From positions 1 to 50,383 of the IMG/VR virus record IMGVR_UViG_3300007514_000021: a stretch of 50,383 nt of DNA. The stretch is one strand, 5' to 3'. A program made the translations under genes and the position numbers. Positions 22,754 through 34,800 of the stretch are shown piece after piece (positions within the stretch are counted from its first letter, which is position 1; the number at the start of each line of letters is the position of its first letter). A model generated the notes under the pieces. That model made no database searches. It had not been told where the DNA came from and saw only the letters and a list, made by a program, of their open reading frames with translations. This DNA is from a virus.

Positions 22754-24798
22754 TGGCAAAATACGGATCAGATCACGAGAATCCCAATTATGTGGAATCT
22801 GTTGCTTCTTTAAAAAGAAAAACTAAAGAAGATATTAGAATTGATTCGATAATCCCTTCTCATATATTACAGGATGCAACCAATAGTGATGGTTCTCCTA
22901 ATATAAAAACATTATTAGAATATTATTATAAGTTTATGAATATGGAGGAATTTATATATACCTCCACTGAAACATATACGGATCTTCTTTCAGCTTCTAC
23001 TACATATAGTGGAAAATCAAAAGCTGCTTTTAGAATACCAGATCCTAATAATGAAAATAATGAATTCTTTGCTGATTCAACTGGTGCATCTTCAACGTTA
23101 GTCGTAGATAATGCCGGTACTGATGTAACTATTCCTTTGACTGGTAATTCTGTACCAGTTATTTCAAATGGTAATGAACTTCCAGGAACTTTAGTAAATA
23201 GTTTAACCCCAAAAGGCAAAACTTTTACGGTCGATGATATAGATGGCTCTTATGTAGGAAAATATGCTACATTAACTACTACTGCCTGTCATTGGGTTGG
23301 ACCAGGACCTTCTTATGTTTTAAATGCTATTGAAGAAGCTATGAACATAGACGAAAATTCAGAAGTTTATCTAGATCAAATGCAAAAAGAAATAGCAGGA
23401 GCTATTCCTCGTAACTTAACCTCAGTAGAAAAAAGATCTCTATATAAAAATATCACAGAGTTCTATAAATTAAAAGGTGCACAGGATAGTATTGAAGTAT
23501 TTTTTAGATTATTATTTGATGAAAATGTTGAAGTAGAATATCCATGGAATGAAACATTAATCCCTTCTTCAGGAGATTGGGATATAGATGAGAATCATCC
23601 AGCTGGTGGACAATACCTAGATAAAAAAGGAATGTTATCAAATACTATTAAACTTCAAGATTCTTATTATTGGCAAAAGTTTTCTTATAATATAAAAACA
23701 GGTAAAAATTTAGCTGATTGGAGATATGCTTTTGATCGATTAGTTCATCCTGCAGGATTTATTTTCTTTGGTGAAGTTTTAATTCTAACAGAATTAACTC
23801 GACTTATACTAGGAGATTATCAAAGAGTTTCAGCAACAACTGCTGGAGATGGATTAGTTCAAGACCCTGCAAATCCAGGATATCAATATAAATATTTAAA
23901 TGTTTATCCTAGGAGTGGTAGGAAAACACTTAGTTCAATGCCAGGATTACAGCCTGGGGTTATTGGCGCAGAAGATGTTGCACTACTCGTAGAAGCTTTT
24001 GCTTCAACATTCTTACCTAATATTATAGCTAAGGTTGATAGAAGCGCAACTCTTTCCACTAATTTTTCTGGGGGTCAAATAACCTCTATTGAAATTATTA
24101 ATGGTGGTTGGGGATACGCTTCAGCCCCTACTTTAACTATTACAGGAGATAATGGTTCAAATGCAACAGCTACTTGTACGATTGATGCAACTACAGGTGT
24201 AGTTGAAACAGTTACAATAACAAATGCTGGGTCTGGATATACAACTGCATATACTAGTGCATCAGCTAATCCAGATGTTGGCAAGATTAAAACAATTCTT
24301 ACTAGTAATTTAGCTGATAAAACATATGCAGCTGCACCAGTATTAGTTTTTGATGCACCAACTGCAACAGATGCTGATGGTGAACCGCTAGAAACTAATG
24401 TGACAGCTACAGCAACGATACAATTATATGCTGAAGGTCATGCTCAAGCAGGAGAAATCTCAGGATATACCATTACCGAAGACGGTTTTGGTTATATTAA
24501 AGACCCAAAAATAAGAATTATCTCACCTTCTGAATCTGAAAATAGAGGAAAAGATGTAAAAGAGATAGCTATTATTATGTTAAATCACGTAGCAAACAAG
24601 CAAGCTTATCAAACTTGGGGCGACGGATTTAAAACTTTATCTGAAAATGATTATTTTAATAGTAAAAATACTTATTATGCAAATAAAAAGTTCAGAGATA
24701 ATTATCCTATTAGTTTTTTTAGTGAAAATATCATAGGATCTACTTACGAAAGCGTTATAAATAAATATAACGTGAAAACAAATATCGCACAGGAATAA
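22753..24798 (+). CDS. 7: Baseplate wedge initiator gp7
   Basis: A 681-aa protein, encoded between gp6 and gp8 as in T4 (T4 gp7: 1032 aa). The N-terminus has PNYVESVASLKRKTKEDIRI and IIPSHILQDATNSDGSPNIK followed by LLEYYYKFMNM, and a middle segment has LKGAQDSIEVFFRLLFDENV, typical of marine gp7. At about 440-500 a glycine-rich beta module is inserted (GGWGYASAPTLTITGDNG... GSGY), also found in gp8. gp7 nucleates wedge assembly with gp10 and gp8. A late promoter candidate lies in its last codons. Confidence 0.78.
   Translation: MAKYGSDHENPNYVESVASLKRKTKEDIRIDSIIPSHILQDATNSDGSPNIKTLLEYYYKFMNMEEFIYTSTETYTDLLSASTTYSGKSKAAFRIPDPNNENNEFFADSTGASSTLVVDNAGTDVTIPLTGNSVPVISNGNELPGTLVNSLTPKGKTFTVDDIDGSYVGKYATLTTTACHWVGPGPSYVLNAIEEAMNIDENSEVYLDQMQKEIAGAIPRNLTSVEKRSLYKNITEFYKLKGAQDSIEVFFRLLFDENVEVEYPWNETLIPSSGDWDIDENHPAGGQYLDKKGMLSNTIKLQDSYYWQKFSYNIKTGKNLADWRYAFDRLVHPAGFIFFGEVLILTELTRLILGDYQRVSATTAGDGLVQDPANPGYQYKYLNVYPRSGRKTLSSMPGLQPGVIGAEDVALLVEAFASTFLPNIIAKVDRSATLSTNFSGGQITSIEIINGGWGYASAPTLTITGDNGSNATATCTIDATTGVVETVTITNAGSGYTTAYTSASANPDVGKIKTILTSNLADKTYAAAPVLVFDAPTATDADGEPLETNVTATATIQLYAEGHAQAGEISGYTITEDGFGYIKDPKIRIISPSESENRGKDVKEIAIIMLNHVANKQAYQTWGDGFKTLSENDYFNSKNTYYANKKFRDNYPISFFSENIIGSTYESVINKYNVKTNIAQE
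24756..24763 (+). promoter_or_regulatory. Late promoter candidate for gp8
   Basis: Exact TATAAATA in the end of gp7, 39 nt before the gp8 ATG (24802), a normal T4 late leader length. Confidence 0.65.
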
Positions 24799-24801
24799 AA
24801 A

Positions 24802-26427
24802 ATGACAGCAATAGTAACAACCCCCTTTAGAGTGGTAAATGCAGAGAATTTTAAAGAGGATGTTGCCGGTTCTTCAGTATATGTAGGGATTGGTAAAACA
24901 GACGTTTGGTCTACAGCAACCTCAGATTTAACGGATGCAACCACACCCTTCACTCCACAAGACAGAATAGATGATATTCATGAAGCATACCAGAATATGA
25001 TTGGTATGAAAAAGATAGCCTCTGCAGATGTAGCACACATCGTACCACGGCACACTTGGACTTCAGGAACAACTTATACTGCTTGGGATTCAGATGATTC
25101 TGCAATATACGATAAAGCATTTTATGTCGTTACTTCAGAATATAAAGTTTATAAGTGTATATCCTCACCAGGAACACAATCAACTGTTGAACCAACACAT
25201 ATTAATACAGATCCAACTGCAGAATCTGATTCTTACAAATGGAAATATATGTATACAGTTTCAGTAACTGATGCAGAGAAATTTTTAACTATTTCATATC
25301 TACCAGTTCGAACTGAACCAACTGTATCAACCTCTACTGGAGGTAATGGTGGATCTTCAAGTACAACTGTTACGCTAACAGCTGCTAATGAATATATTGT
25401 AGCTGGTATGTTAGTTACTGGTTCTGGAATAACAGCCGGAGATACAGTTGCAGCTATTGATGGAACAACACTTACTTTATCAACTGCAAGAGCAGTTGCT
25501 AATGGTACTACATTAACTTTTGGTAGATTAGCAGATACAGATGTTAACTATGCTAATCAAACAGCTCAAATAAATTCAGCTGATACCTCACTTACTGCAG
25601 TAGCTGGTATAGAAAGATATGAAGTCACTGCTGGAGGTTCAGGATATGTTTCTGCTCCCGACGTTATTGTTAGAGGAGATGGTACTAACGCGCTCGCGGT
25701 AGCTACTGTTTCTGGAGGAGCAGTTACGGCAATCACAGTTTCAAGTGCTGGTTCTGGTACAGAAGCTAATAAAGGTGATGGATATACTGTTGCAGATTTA
25801 CTTATTGGTAGCGTTACATCTGGTGGCGGTACTGCTGCAGCTGGAAGAGCAATTATTACTCCTTCGGGAGGACACGGAATAGATCCTGTAAAAGAACTTG
25901 GAGCATTTTATGTTGCAGTTAATTCACAACTATCAGGCTCAGAAGGTGGAGATCTTACCGTAGGAAACGATTTTAGACAAATATCATTAATCAAAAAACC
26001 TCAAAACTTTGGAACAGATGTTACTGCTACAGCTACTACACTAAGAGCAAGAAAAGCTTTAGTATTAGCTAGTGCTGGTTCAGTTTCTGGATTTGCAGTT
26101 GATCAAGTTATTGTTGGATCAAGCTCTGGAGCTAAAGCTTATTTAGTTGAAATAGATACTACTAATAAGGTTTTATATTATGTTCAGAATTCAAAAACAG
26201 GATATGCTGATTTTGTATCTGGAGATACTATTACAGGAACCTTACCTTCAGGTGGAAGTTCAGTATTAAATACAACTTCAGGAACAACTTGGTATGGACA
26301 AGCCACGAATGGTTATGGTCCAGAAGTAAAAATGAATTCAGGTCAACTCTTATTCCTAGAAAATAGAGATGCAATCAATAGGTCATCCTCACAAATTGAA
26401 GATATTAAACTGATTATTGAATTCTAA
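24802..26427 (+). CDS. 8: Baseplate wedge subunit gp8 with extra modules
   Basis: A 541-aa protein (T4: 334). Its N-terminus carries the marine gp8 pattern (TTPFRVVNAENFKEDV, SVYVGIGKTDVWS, KAFYVVTSEYKVYKCISSPG, YKWKYMYTVSVTDAEKFLT), and VNSQLSGSEGGDLTVGNDFR and ENRDAINRSSSQIEDIKLI close the fold. Two inserted beta regions enlarge it: a GGSGYVSAPDVIVRGDG-type repeat, also in gp7, and an SGAKAYLVEIDTTN-type module like those in gp53 and the fibres. gp8 is a wedge dimer in the baseplate periphery. Confidence 0.9.
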   Translation: MTAIVTTPFRVVNAENFKEDVAGSSVYVGIGKTDVWSTATSDLTDATTPFTPQDRIDDIHEAYQNMIGMKKIASADVAHIVPRHTWTSGTTYTAWDSDDSAIYDKAFYVVTSEYKVYKCISSPGTQSTVEPTHINTDPTAESDSYKWKYMYTVSVTDAEKFLTISYLPVRTEPTVSTSTGGNGGSSSTTVTLTAANEYIVAGMLVTGSGITAGDTVAAIDGTTLTLSTARAVANGTTLTFGRLADTDVNYANQTAQINSADTSLTAVAGIERYEVTAGGSGYVSAPDVIVRGDGTNALAVATVSGGAVTAITVSSAGSGTEANKGDGYTVADLLIGSVTSGGGTAAAGRAIITPSGGHGIDPVKELGAFYVAVNSQLSGSEGGDLTVGNDFRQISLIKKPQNFGTDVTATATTLRARKALVLASAGSVSGFAVDQVIVGSSSGAKAYLVEIDTTNKVLYYVQNSKTGYADFVSGDTITGTLPSGGSSVLNTTSGTTWYGQATNGYGPEVKMNSGQLLFLENRDAINRSSSQIEDIKLIIEF

Positions 26428-26449
26428 TTAATTTTTAGAAGAGAAAAAT

Positions 26450-29400
26450 ATGGCAATTACGAAAGTTAAGAATTATAACATAGCCCCTTATTATGATGAC
26501 TACGATGAGTCAAAAAACTATCATCGTGTTTTATTTCGTCCGGGATTTGCAGTTCAAGCAAGGGAATTAACTCAATTACAAACATCATTATATTCTCAGA
26601 TAGATAAACTTGGTCAATATTCGTTCGAAGATGGTTCTAGAGTGGTTGGTGGTAAAGTCACGGTTAATACCGAATATGATTTTATTAAATTAACATCAAC
26701 CTCGGCCGTTGCTGCTTTTGTAGGAAATACTATTACAGGTGGAACCAATGGAGTCACGGCTACAGTATTAGCTGCAGTGGCTGCAACAGGTGGTGATCCA
26801 GATACTCTTTATATTAAATATGATACTTCAGGTACAGCTAACGCAACTAAATTATTTGTTAATGGCGAAACAATTACAGATACAAATTCTAAAACCGCAA
26901 CATTAGCATCTTCATCTTCTACTGGAAAAGGATCAAAAGTAGATATAGATGAAGGAGTTTATTTTATTTCAGGTACTCTGGCTTATGTAGCAAAACAAAC
27001 ATTAATTCTAGACAAATATACTAATACTCCTTCCTATATAATTGGATTATCTGTCACTGAAAGTTTAGTAGATAATTCAACTGATGTATCTCTTGTAGAT
27101 AATGCTCAAGGAACTCCAAATTATGCTGCACCAGGTGCACACAGATATAAAATTGCAACAGCTTTAATCAAAGAAAGCTTAACTGCACCAAATACAACCT
27201 ATGCTAATTATATCATGTTAATGAAAATTAAAGCTGGTATTATACAGGTTAAGACAGATACTAAAACAGCTAATACAGAATTAACTACAAGATTAGCTAG
27301 ACGAACACACGAAGAATCAGGTAATTATTCTGTTGCTCCATTCTCCTTAGATATTAGAGAGCATCTAGATGATGGAGCAGGTAATGGTGGATATTTAACA
27401 TCAGGTCAAGGTGGAGTAGCCACTAAATTGGCAATTGGTGTTGAACCATCAATAGCTTATGTACAGGGATTTAGAGTAGAAAACTTAGCAACAAAATATG
27501 TTGCAGTAGATAAACCAAGAGATCACGTTAATGAAAATGAAAAATCTGTAGTATTACCTATTGGTAACTATGTTAGATTAACTGTATCTACTATTACTGG
27601 TATGCCAGATATTAATTCTTATTCTAGAATTTCTTTAAGAAATAGCTCAGATACTGTTATTGGTTATGCAAGAGTAAGAGGACTTGAAGAATATACAGCT
27701 ACTGTTTGGAATTTATACCTATTTGATATAACAATGAATAGTGGTCAAACATTCTCTAATGTTCATAATGTATTTCAAACTCAAACAAATCAAGATTTTG
27801 ATGGTCATTTATCTGTAGTTGGAGTAAGATATGATTCAGGTAATAATGGATTAGTATTTAAATTACCATATGATGGAGTTAAATCACTACTAGATTCTTC
27901 TCCTGCAGATCCGTTAGAATATAATGTAAGAGTAGAGGTTGAAGGAACTGTATCAGGAACTGGAACAAGTGCAGCGGTAGTATTTAGTAATCTTCCTGGA
28001 AATCTACAATCTAATTCAGATATAATGGTTGCAACTGCAGGAAATGCTCCTCAGGTAGCAGCATCTGGAACCGTTGGTGGAGTAGGAACTACAACTCTAA
28101 CACTTACTAATGTAGGAAGTGCACTTACTGGATTCGCTTCTGGAACACCACACGTAAAAGCTATATGTACAGTTCAAAAAACTGCTTCAGGTGGAAAGAA
28201 AAATAAAACCCTAGAAACAATAGCAGCAGCTGATTTCACATATGCAAGTGCTACAGGATATATTCCTTTAGATAAATCAGATATTCATTCTATTACATCA
28301 ATTACAATAGGTGGAGCAGATGCTAGTGATAAATTTAGACTTGATAATGGACAGAGAGATAATTTCTATGATGAAGGTAGATTATATCCAATTGGTAATT
28401 GGTTAGCTAATGGTACAGTAGTTAATATTGCATTTAAACATTTTTCACACGCTCAAACAGGGGATTATTTTACAGTAGATTCATATCCTACATATACAGA
28501 TATTCCTACATTTGATTCATCTCAAGGTAAAGTAGAACTTAGAGATTGTATTGATTTTAGACCAACTAAAGCTAGTGCAGGTTCATTTACAGAAGATAAT
28601 GTATTTACAAACGGAACAGGATTTTCAAATGCAGATGCTCCAAAACCAGGAGGAGTTGCTCAAGCAGATATATCTCACTATTTAGGTAGAATTGATAAAC
28701 TCTATATTGATAGAGAAGGAGATTTTGCAGCAGTAACGGGTGTAGCTGCTACTAATCCACAATCACCAGATGATATAGATGATTCAATGACAATATTTGA
28801 ATTACATCATCAACCTTACGTATTTAATACTGGAGATTGTATTCCAGTTAAGATAGATTCCAAACGCTATACAATGCGGGATATTGGTGCTATCGATTCA
28901 AGGGTGAAGAACCTAGAATACTATACTTCTCTTTCTCTTTTAGAAAAAGAAGCTTCACAAATACAAATACAAGATGGTTCAGCTAACGATAGATTAAAAA
29001 ATGGTATCGTAGTTGATGGATTCTATGGACATAATATTGGTAATATAACTCACCCAGATTATAATTGTTCAATTGATAAAGGAAATGGTGTACTTAGACC
29101 AAGATTCCATGAAGATAATATTAGAATGATCCAAGGAACTACAAGTAATGTAACAAAAACAGGTTCTTTACTTCACCTACCATTTACTGAAACAGTTTAT
29201 ATAGAACAACCTTATGCTACAATGTCTGAGTTTGTTAACCCATATAATGTATTCACCTGGGGTGGAGAAATGAAACTTTCTCCTGAATCAGATGAATGGA
29301 AAGATACAGATACAAGACCAGACGTAGTGATTGATGATGAAGGAGTTTATGATCAGTTAGTAAATATGGCTGAAGAATCTGGAATACTTGGAACAGTTTG

Positions 29401-31672
29401 GAATGAATGGGAAACTAACTGGACTGGCGTAGAAGTTACGGAAAGTACTAGCTCAAATATGATTGAACAAGAAGATGGTGGAAGATTCTGGAGTAGATGG
29501 AGAAGAAGGAGAGGAGCTTCTACTACAACTACTGTTGCAACAACTACTACATCTAATCAAGCTAGATCAGGGTTAAGAACAACCGTTGTACCTGATACTC
29601 AATTAAAAGAAATGGGCTCAAGAGTAGTTGAAACAAACTTTGTTCCATTTATGAGATCAAGAGAAATATTCTTTAAAGCAGAAAGAATGAAACCAAATAC
29701 AAAGGTTTACGCATTCTTTAATGGTGCAAATGTAACAGATTTCTGTGCAGAAACATCTTTTGTCGAATGGTCAGGTCAATCAGTTGGAACTGCAGTAGCT
29801 AGTTTTAAAGATGCTACAGCTCATGCCTCTAATTCTGATTTGATTACTGATGCAGCAGGTAAAGTTGAAGGATCATTTAGAATACCACATAACTCTACAC
29901 TTAAATTTAAAACAGGTACAAGAGAATTTAGACTAAGTGATTCAAATACTAATTCTAAAACAGATGAAACAACTTTTGCAGAAGCTCTTTATCACGCTCA
30001 GGGTTTACTTGAGGTTAAAGAAAATGTTATAATATCAACTAAGGTACCTAAATTTGTATCAACAGAATTAACAGATTCTAGAGTTATTCAAGATACTGCA
30101 ATTACAAGATTTACAGATCCAGTTGAGTGGGTTGATCCATTAGCACAAACATTTATTGTTGATACTGCTGGTGGTATATTCGCTTCATCTTGTGAAATTT
30201 ATATAGCAGCTGAAGATGCTAGTATACCAATTAATCTTTCAATAAGAGCAGTTGAGAATGGAACACCAACACAACAGGTTGTTCCAGGGTCAAGTGTTAA
30301 TATGTACCCAAGTGCGATAACAACTTCAGCTACTGGAGCAACAGCAACTAAATTTACATTCGATCATCCAATTTATTTAGGACAAGATCAAGAATATGCA
30401 ATTGTATTAATATCTCAATCAGATGATTACAAGGTATTCATTGCAGAAGTTGGTGGATTTGATCTACAGAATACAGCCAATAGGGTTACAAAACAGCCTT
30501 ATAATGGAGTATTCTTTACATCACAAAATGCTTCAACCTGGACTCCAGAACAAACTAAAGATCTTAAATTCAAACTTAATAGATGTAACTTTACTCAAAC
30601 TTCTGGTACAGTGGTATTAAATAATGATAGAATGCCAACTAAAACATTACCAGCTAATCCACTTAGATATGTTGCTAATTCAGGATCAGATTGTATTATA
30701 AGGGTTACACATCCAAATCACGGTATGTATGCTGGAAGTAGTGTAGACTTAGCTGGACAAAGTGGTGAAGTTAATGGTATAGCAGCTGCTAAGATTAATG
30801 CAACTCACGTTATAGGAAATGTAGAACATGATTCTTATTCAATTCTTATTTCAAGTGATAATGCAACAACTGTTGCAATTGATGGTGGTGGTTCAGCAAT
30901 GACAGCTGCAGGTAATATAAATTATAATATATTCGTTCCACAAATACAAACTCTCGAAGTTCCAGGAACTGGTCTTAGTTATAGTTTAGCAGGACGTACA
31001 GGTAAATCTCAAGATGGAACAGAATCAGCTTATGCAGCTTCTACAATTGGAGCAGTATTACCTAATTCTAGTAATGTACTTACAGCACTACATACAGTTT
31101 GCTCACAAAGAAATGAAATAGCACAAAGCATAACAGAAAATACTTCACTGGCTTTAACAGCTACATTTGCAGGAACATCTACTCTATCACCAATTATTGA
31201 TATGAATAGATGTAGTGCAACGTTAATCTCTAATAAAGTAAATGATGCAGGAAATAATTCAGGTGGTTCAGGTTATAATAATACTGGATATGGTAGAACA
31301 TACGTTGCTGAAACAGTAGCTACAGGTGGATCAGAAATAAATAAATATATTACTAAGAGAATAGATCTTAAGAACGAAGCATCAAATATTGATGTTTATA
31401 TCAGTGCTAATAAACCTAAGAATGCTAATATAGATCTATATTATAAAACATTACCTGCAGGATCAGATAGTGATTTTGATTCTGAAGCTTGGGTATTAGA
31501 TGCACCAGAATCTGTAATTCCAGATAATGATGGAGGAATATATAACGAGGTACATTATGTTATAGCTCCTGGGGCAAATTTTGGTTCATTTGCAATTAAA
31601 CTTGTATTAAGAACAAGCGATAGTTCATATGTTCCAAGTGTTAAAGATTTTAGAGCAATAGCAGCATTATAA
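26450..31672 (+). CDS. Giant baseplate/tail structural protein (DUF4815-type)
   Basis: A 1740-aa protein. The N-terminus NIAPYYDDYDESKNYHRVLF and PGFAVQARELTQLQTSLYSQ is the signature of the DUF4815 family found after gp8 in marine T4-likes, where a gp10-like position is usual. A module TGGTNGVTATVLAA lies near residue 95. A basic Arg/Trp cluster (WSRWRRRRGAS) and Thr-rich linker near 1020-1050 precede MRSREIFFKAERMKPNTKVY and AFFNGANVTDFC, a recurrent adhesin-platform domain. It probably forms the peripheral baseplate to which fibres attach. Function is by family and position. Confidence 0.85.
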   Translation: MAITKVKNYNIAPYYDDYDESKNYHRVLFRPGFAVQARELTQLQTSLYSQIDKLGQYSFEDGSRVVGGKVTVNTEYDFIKLTSTSAVAAFVGNTITGGTNGVTATVLAAVAATGGDPDTLYIKYDTSGTANATKLFVNGETITDTNSKTATLASSSSTGKGSKVDIDEGVYFISGTLAYVAKQTLILDKYTNTPSYIIGLSVTESLVDNSTDVSLVDNAQGTPNYAAPGAHRYKIATALIKESLTAPNTTYANYIMLMKIKAGIIQVKTDTKTANTELTTRLARRTHEESGNYSVAPFSLDIREHLDDGAGNGGYLTSGQGGVATKLAIGVEPSIAYVQGFRVENLATKYVAVDKPRDHVNENEKSVVLPIGNYVRLTVSTITGMPDINSYSRISLRNSSDTVIGYARVRGLEEYTATVWNLYLFDITMNSGQTFSNVHNVFQTQTNQDFDGHLSVVGVRYDSGNNGLVFKLPYDGVKSLLDSSPADPLEYNVRVEVEGTVSGTGTSAAVVFSNLPGNLQSNSDIMVATAGNAPQVAASGTVGGVGTTTLTLTNVGSALTGFASGTPHVKAICTVQKTASGGKKNKTLETIAAADFTYASATGYIPLDKSDIHSITSITIGGADASDKFRLDNGQRDNFYDEGRLYPIGNWLANGTVVNIAFKHFSHAQTGDYFTVDSYPTYTDIPTFDSSQGKVELRDCIDFRPTKASAGSFTEDNVFTNGTGFSNADAPKPGGVAQADISHYLGRIDKLYIDREGDFAAVTGVAATNPQSPDDIDDSMTIFELHHQPYVFNTGDCIPVKIDSKRYTMRDIGAIDSRVKNLEYYTSLSLLEKEASQIQIQDGSANDRLKNGIVVDGFYGHNIGNITHPDYNCSIDKGNGVLRPRFHEDNIRMIQGTTSNVTKTGSLLHLPFTETVYIEQPYATMSEFVNPYNVFTWGGEMKLSPESDEWKDTDTRPDVVIDDEGVYDQLVNMAEESGILGTVWNEWETNWTGVEVTESTSSNMIEQEDGGRFWSRWRRRRGASTTTTVATTTTSNQARSGLRTTVVPDTQLKEMGSRVVETNFVPFMRSREIFFKAERMKPNTKVYAFFNGANVTDFCAETSFVEWSGQSVGTAVASFKDATAHASNSDLITDAAGKVEGSFRIPHNSTLKFKTGTREFRLSDSNTNSKTDETTFAEALYHAQGLLEVKENVIISTKVPKFVSTELTDSRVIQDTAITRFTDPVEWVDPLAQTFIVDTAGGIFASSCEIYIAAEDASIPINLSIRAVENGTPTQQVVPGSSVNMYPSAITTSATGATATKFTFDHPIYLGQDQEYAIVLISQSDDYKVFIAEVGGFDLQNTANRVTKQPYNGVFFTSQNASTWTPEQTKDLKFKLNRCNFTQTSGTVVLNNDRMPTKTLPANPLRYVANSGSDCIIRVTHPNHGMYAGSSVDLAGQSGEVNGIAAAKINATHVIGNVEHDSYSILISSDNATTVAIDGGGSAMTAAGNINYNIFVPQIQTLEVPGTGLSYSLAGRTGKSQDGTESAYAASTIGAVLPNSSNVLTALHTVCSQRNEIAQSITENTSLALTATFAGTSTLSPIIDMNRCSATLISNKVNDAGNNSGGSGYNNTGYGRTYVAETVATGGSEINKYITKRIDLKNEASNIDVYISANKPKNANIDLYYKTLPAGSDSDFDSEAWVLDAPESVIPDNDGGIYNEVHYVIAPGANFGSFAIKLVLRTSDSSYVPSVKDFRAIAAL

Positions 31673-31676
31673 AGAT

Positions 31677-31898
31677 ATGGCAAAGAAACAAAAAACAGCA
31701 ATAGTTGAAGATAATCCGGATTTAGTTCGTGATTTATCTACTAATGCTATTATAAATAATAGTGATAAAGCATATGAAGCAAGATTATCTCAGATAGCAA
31801 AATCCAAAAGAGATGAAAAACAATCTGAGGATATAATGGAGCTTAAAAAGGATGTTGAAGAAATTAAAAAACTTTTAAAAAAGATAGCGAGTAAATAA
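31677..31898 (+). CDS. Small coiled-coil protein before the fibre operon
   Basis: A 73-aa charged protein. The C-terminal half (IMELKKDVEEIKKLLKKIAS) is a heptad-type helix, and the N-terminal part has NPDLVRDLSTNAIINNSD. Similar small proteins lie between the baseplate and fibre genes in marine myoviruses. Possible fibre linker or chaperone, inferred from place. The stop overlaps the fibre start (TAATG). It contains a TATAAATA box at 31751-31758. Confidence 0.75.
   Translation: MAKKQKTAIVEDNPDLVRDLSTNAIINNSDKAYEARLSQIAKSKRDEKQSEDIMELKKDVEEIKKLLKKIASK
31751..31758 (+). promoter_or_regulatory. Possible late promoter inside the coiled-coil gene
   Basis: Exact TATAAATA about 140 nt before the fibre gene at 31898. 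It lies in coding sequence for Ile-Ile-Asn-Asn, so it may be a coincidence. Confidence 0.4.
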
Positions 31899-34800
31899 TG
31901 GCGAATAACGAAACTAGAGTAATAAAAACAGATACCTTTGAAGGATGGAGACAAAAAAGCAATGAAGTTTCCTTCGAATTAGGTGATGTTGATCAATTAG
32001 ATTCTAGAATATTAGATAAAACTTATACATATACAGCTTCTGCTGGAGATGCACTATTTACTGGTACTGATACTGGATCTAAAACTTTAAGATTTGAAGA
32101 AGCACCAGAAACAGTTACGGATATGCTTCATGTGGTTATCTTTACTGGATCACCAACAATACCTTCAAACTTTGTTGCAGGAGCTACGGCTACTCAGACT
32201 GGTGGATTCTCTGGTAAGATCTTATGGATTAATACAAATAAAGCAGCATTTAGCACAGTAAGTGGAACATTTAATGCTGGAGAAAATCTAACAGTTAGTG
32301 GACAAAGTATTGCTCATGCTAATTTAGTAAGAACAGTTTCTGAATCAGTTGCAGTAGGATATGTAAGAGTCAAACAAGGTGGAACAGAACAAACACAAAC
32401 ACAAGTTCAGGCAGGATTCCATGTACCTAACCTTGCATATACTATTACTCTTACAGGATCACCAGCCGTATTAGCTACCTTTTCGGAAGGTGCAACTGTT
32501 TATCAAGGTAGTGTAGGATCAGAAACATTTACAGGTACAATATTAAAAACTACTACATCTAACGTCTACTTAAAAACATACACCGGATCATTCAGTGCCA
32601 GTGTTATGTTAAAACAATCTGAGACTAGTGGAGACAGAATTCTTGCAGCTAATTTATCTAGTGGTGTATCGGTAGATGCAAGTTATGGTACTATTGTAGA
32701 ATTACATACCTTAGCTACTGGTTCTCAGGCAATTCTAGTTATTTCAAATGATGCAGTTGATGCTATTAATGAAGTTCAAGATGATGTTGGTGATATTACT
32801 GCATTAGGCACAACTGATAAAGCAGATGTAGTAACAGCTGTTAATGAGTTAGAAACAGGCATAAGAGGAAGTTCCTCTAGTCTAATTTCAGCTGGACTTA
32901 CAACTACAGGAAATGATTTACTTGCAGCAGTTAATGAACATGATGCTGAACTAGGAACAATCTCTGCAGCTGCTATGGGAACAACTGCTTCAACAGTAGG
33001 TCCTGCTATACTCGAATTAGAAACAGAAATAGATGTATTAAATGCAAGAGTAGAACCAACACAAGCCTTTGCAGGAACATTCTCTTCATCAACAGTAATG
33101 GATGCTTTAAATGAGCATGAAGGTGATATTGGTAATATGACTCTTACTGGGTTAGCTGCTAGTGATTTATCAGCAGGACTTAGAGAAATAAGAGTTGATA
33201 TAGGTGATGTTGGAAATAGTGGAGCAACATTAACTACTGGAACAAATATAGTAGCTACTGACTTAACTGCGGCAGTAGTAGAATTAGATTCAACCCTTGG
33301 AACTGGTGTTATATCAGGATCAGGAACAGAGGCAGTTGGCGCAGCTAATATAACAACTGCAGTTAATCTTTTAAATACAGCACTCGGTGATTCCGATTCA
33401 TATAATGATGGGACATACGGAGCAAATACCGTCGCTGGTACATTAGATCTTCTTCAAGCAGGAATGATTGCTAATGATACAGAAATAGCTGATAGATTAC
33501 GATTAAATTTAGATACTACAACACAAACCCTAACAGGAACAAATAGAACAATTCAAATCGGTGATGGAACCGATGCAGTTACTTTAGACTTTGCTAATAA
33601 TGCAGTTTTAGATATATCTGATGGTACTTTACTCGTATCAGCTGCAGGTGGAATAGCAAACTTCGGATCTGCATTCTTAAATCTTGATGCTAACCTGTCC
33701 ACAGGAATGGGACTACAGGTTGATAGAGATCATATTACTCAATTTGGTACTATGACAAATCATGATGTAAGATTACAATGGAATGAAGCTATAGCTCATA
33801 ATGGTTCATCATTAGTTAACCCAGAAGAAGCTTGGCAATTAATTGGAATGGAAACTGATGGTACTACTAATACTACTTCTATTGTTACAAGATATAATGC
33901 ATTTAATTTAATAGCTAATAATACCGAATCAGGTATTAATGTAACTTGGGATGCTACAAACGAGAATTTTGATTTTGATGTTAATGACTTTAGTATTACT
34001 TTAACTGGTGATGTAACTGGTACCGCAACAATTACGAATTTAGCCAATCAAAACCTTATAACAACAATCGCAAATAATTCAGTTGATTTAGGTGCTCATA
34101 CAACTGGAAATTATATAGCAACAATTGCTGGAACAGCTAACGAAATAACAGTTTCTGGATCAGGTTCAGAAACAGCAGCAGTTACACTTGCATTACCAGA
34201 TGATGTTACAATAGGAAATGACTTAACAGTTACGGATTATACAAGAACAGCCGGACTTAGAGTTGCAACATCAGGATCAGATCCAGGTGATGGCAATGCT
34301 ATAATTAGTAATGATTTAACTGTTGGAGGTGATATTACTATCACTGGTAATTTAGATGTTAATGGTACAACAACTACATTAAATACTACCTCATTAGAAG
34401 TAGATGATACTATAATACTAATGGGTGCTTCAAATAGTTATCCATCAAGTGGTGGATTTGGTATAGAAACAAGGCCATTTACTGGACAAACAAACCCTCA
34501 CGCGAACGCGGCAGCGGGCGTAGCTGGTACTCACTCACTCGTATATAATTTTGCAACAGATCGTTGGGAAGCAGATGGATCATTAGTATTATCTGAAGCA
34601 ACACTAGGAACTGCAGAGGTAGCAATAACTAATAGTTCAGGTACAGATTTAACTGGTGACGGAAATATGGAATTATCTGGAACTAGGAGATTACATTTTA
34701 GAGAAGGAACTGGAATTGAGTTAGACAATGGAGATGTAGGAATAACTGGTAATGATATTGATATTCCTATCACTAACAGTGACAGAGGATCCTCTCAAAA

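Noticed and set aside
23887-23894. TATAAATA inside gp7
   Set aside because: Exact box but nearly 900 nt from any following gene start; probably chance in AT-rich coding DNA.
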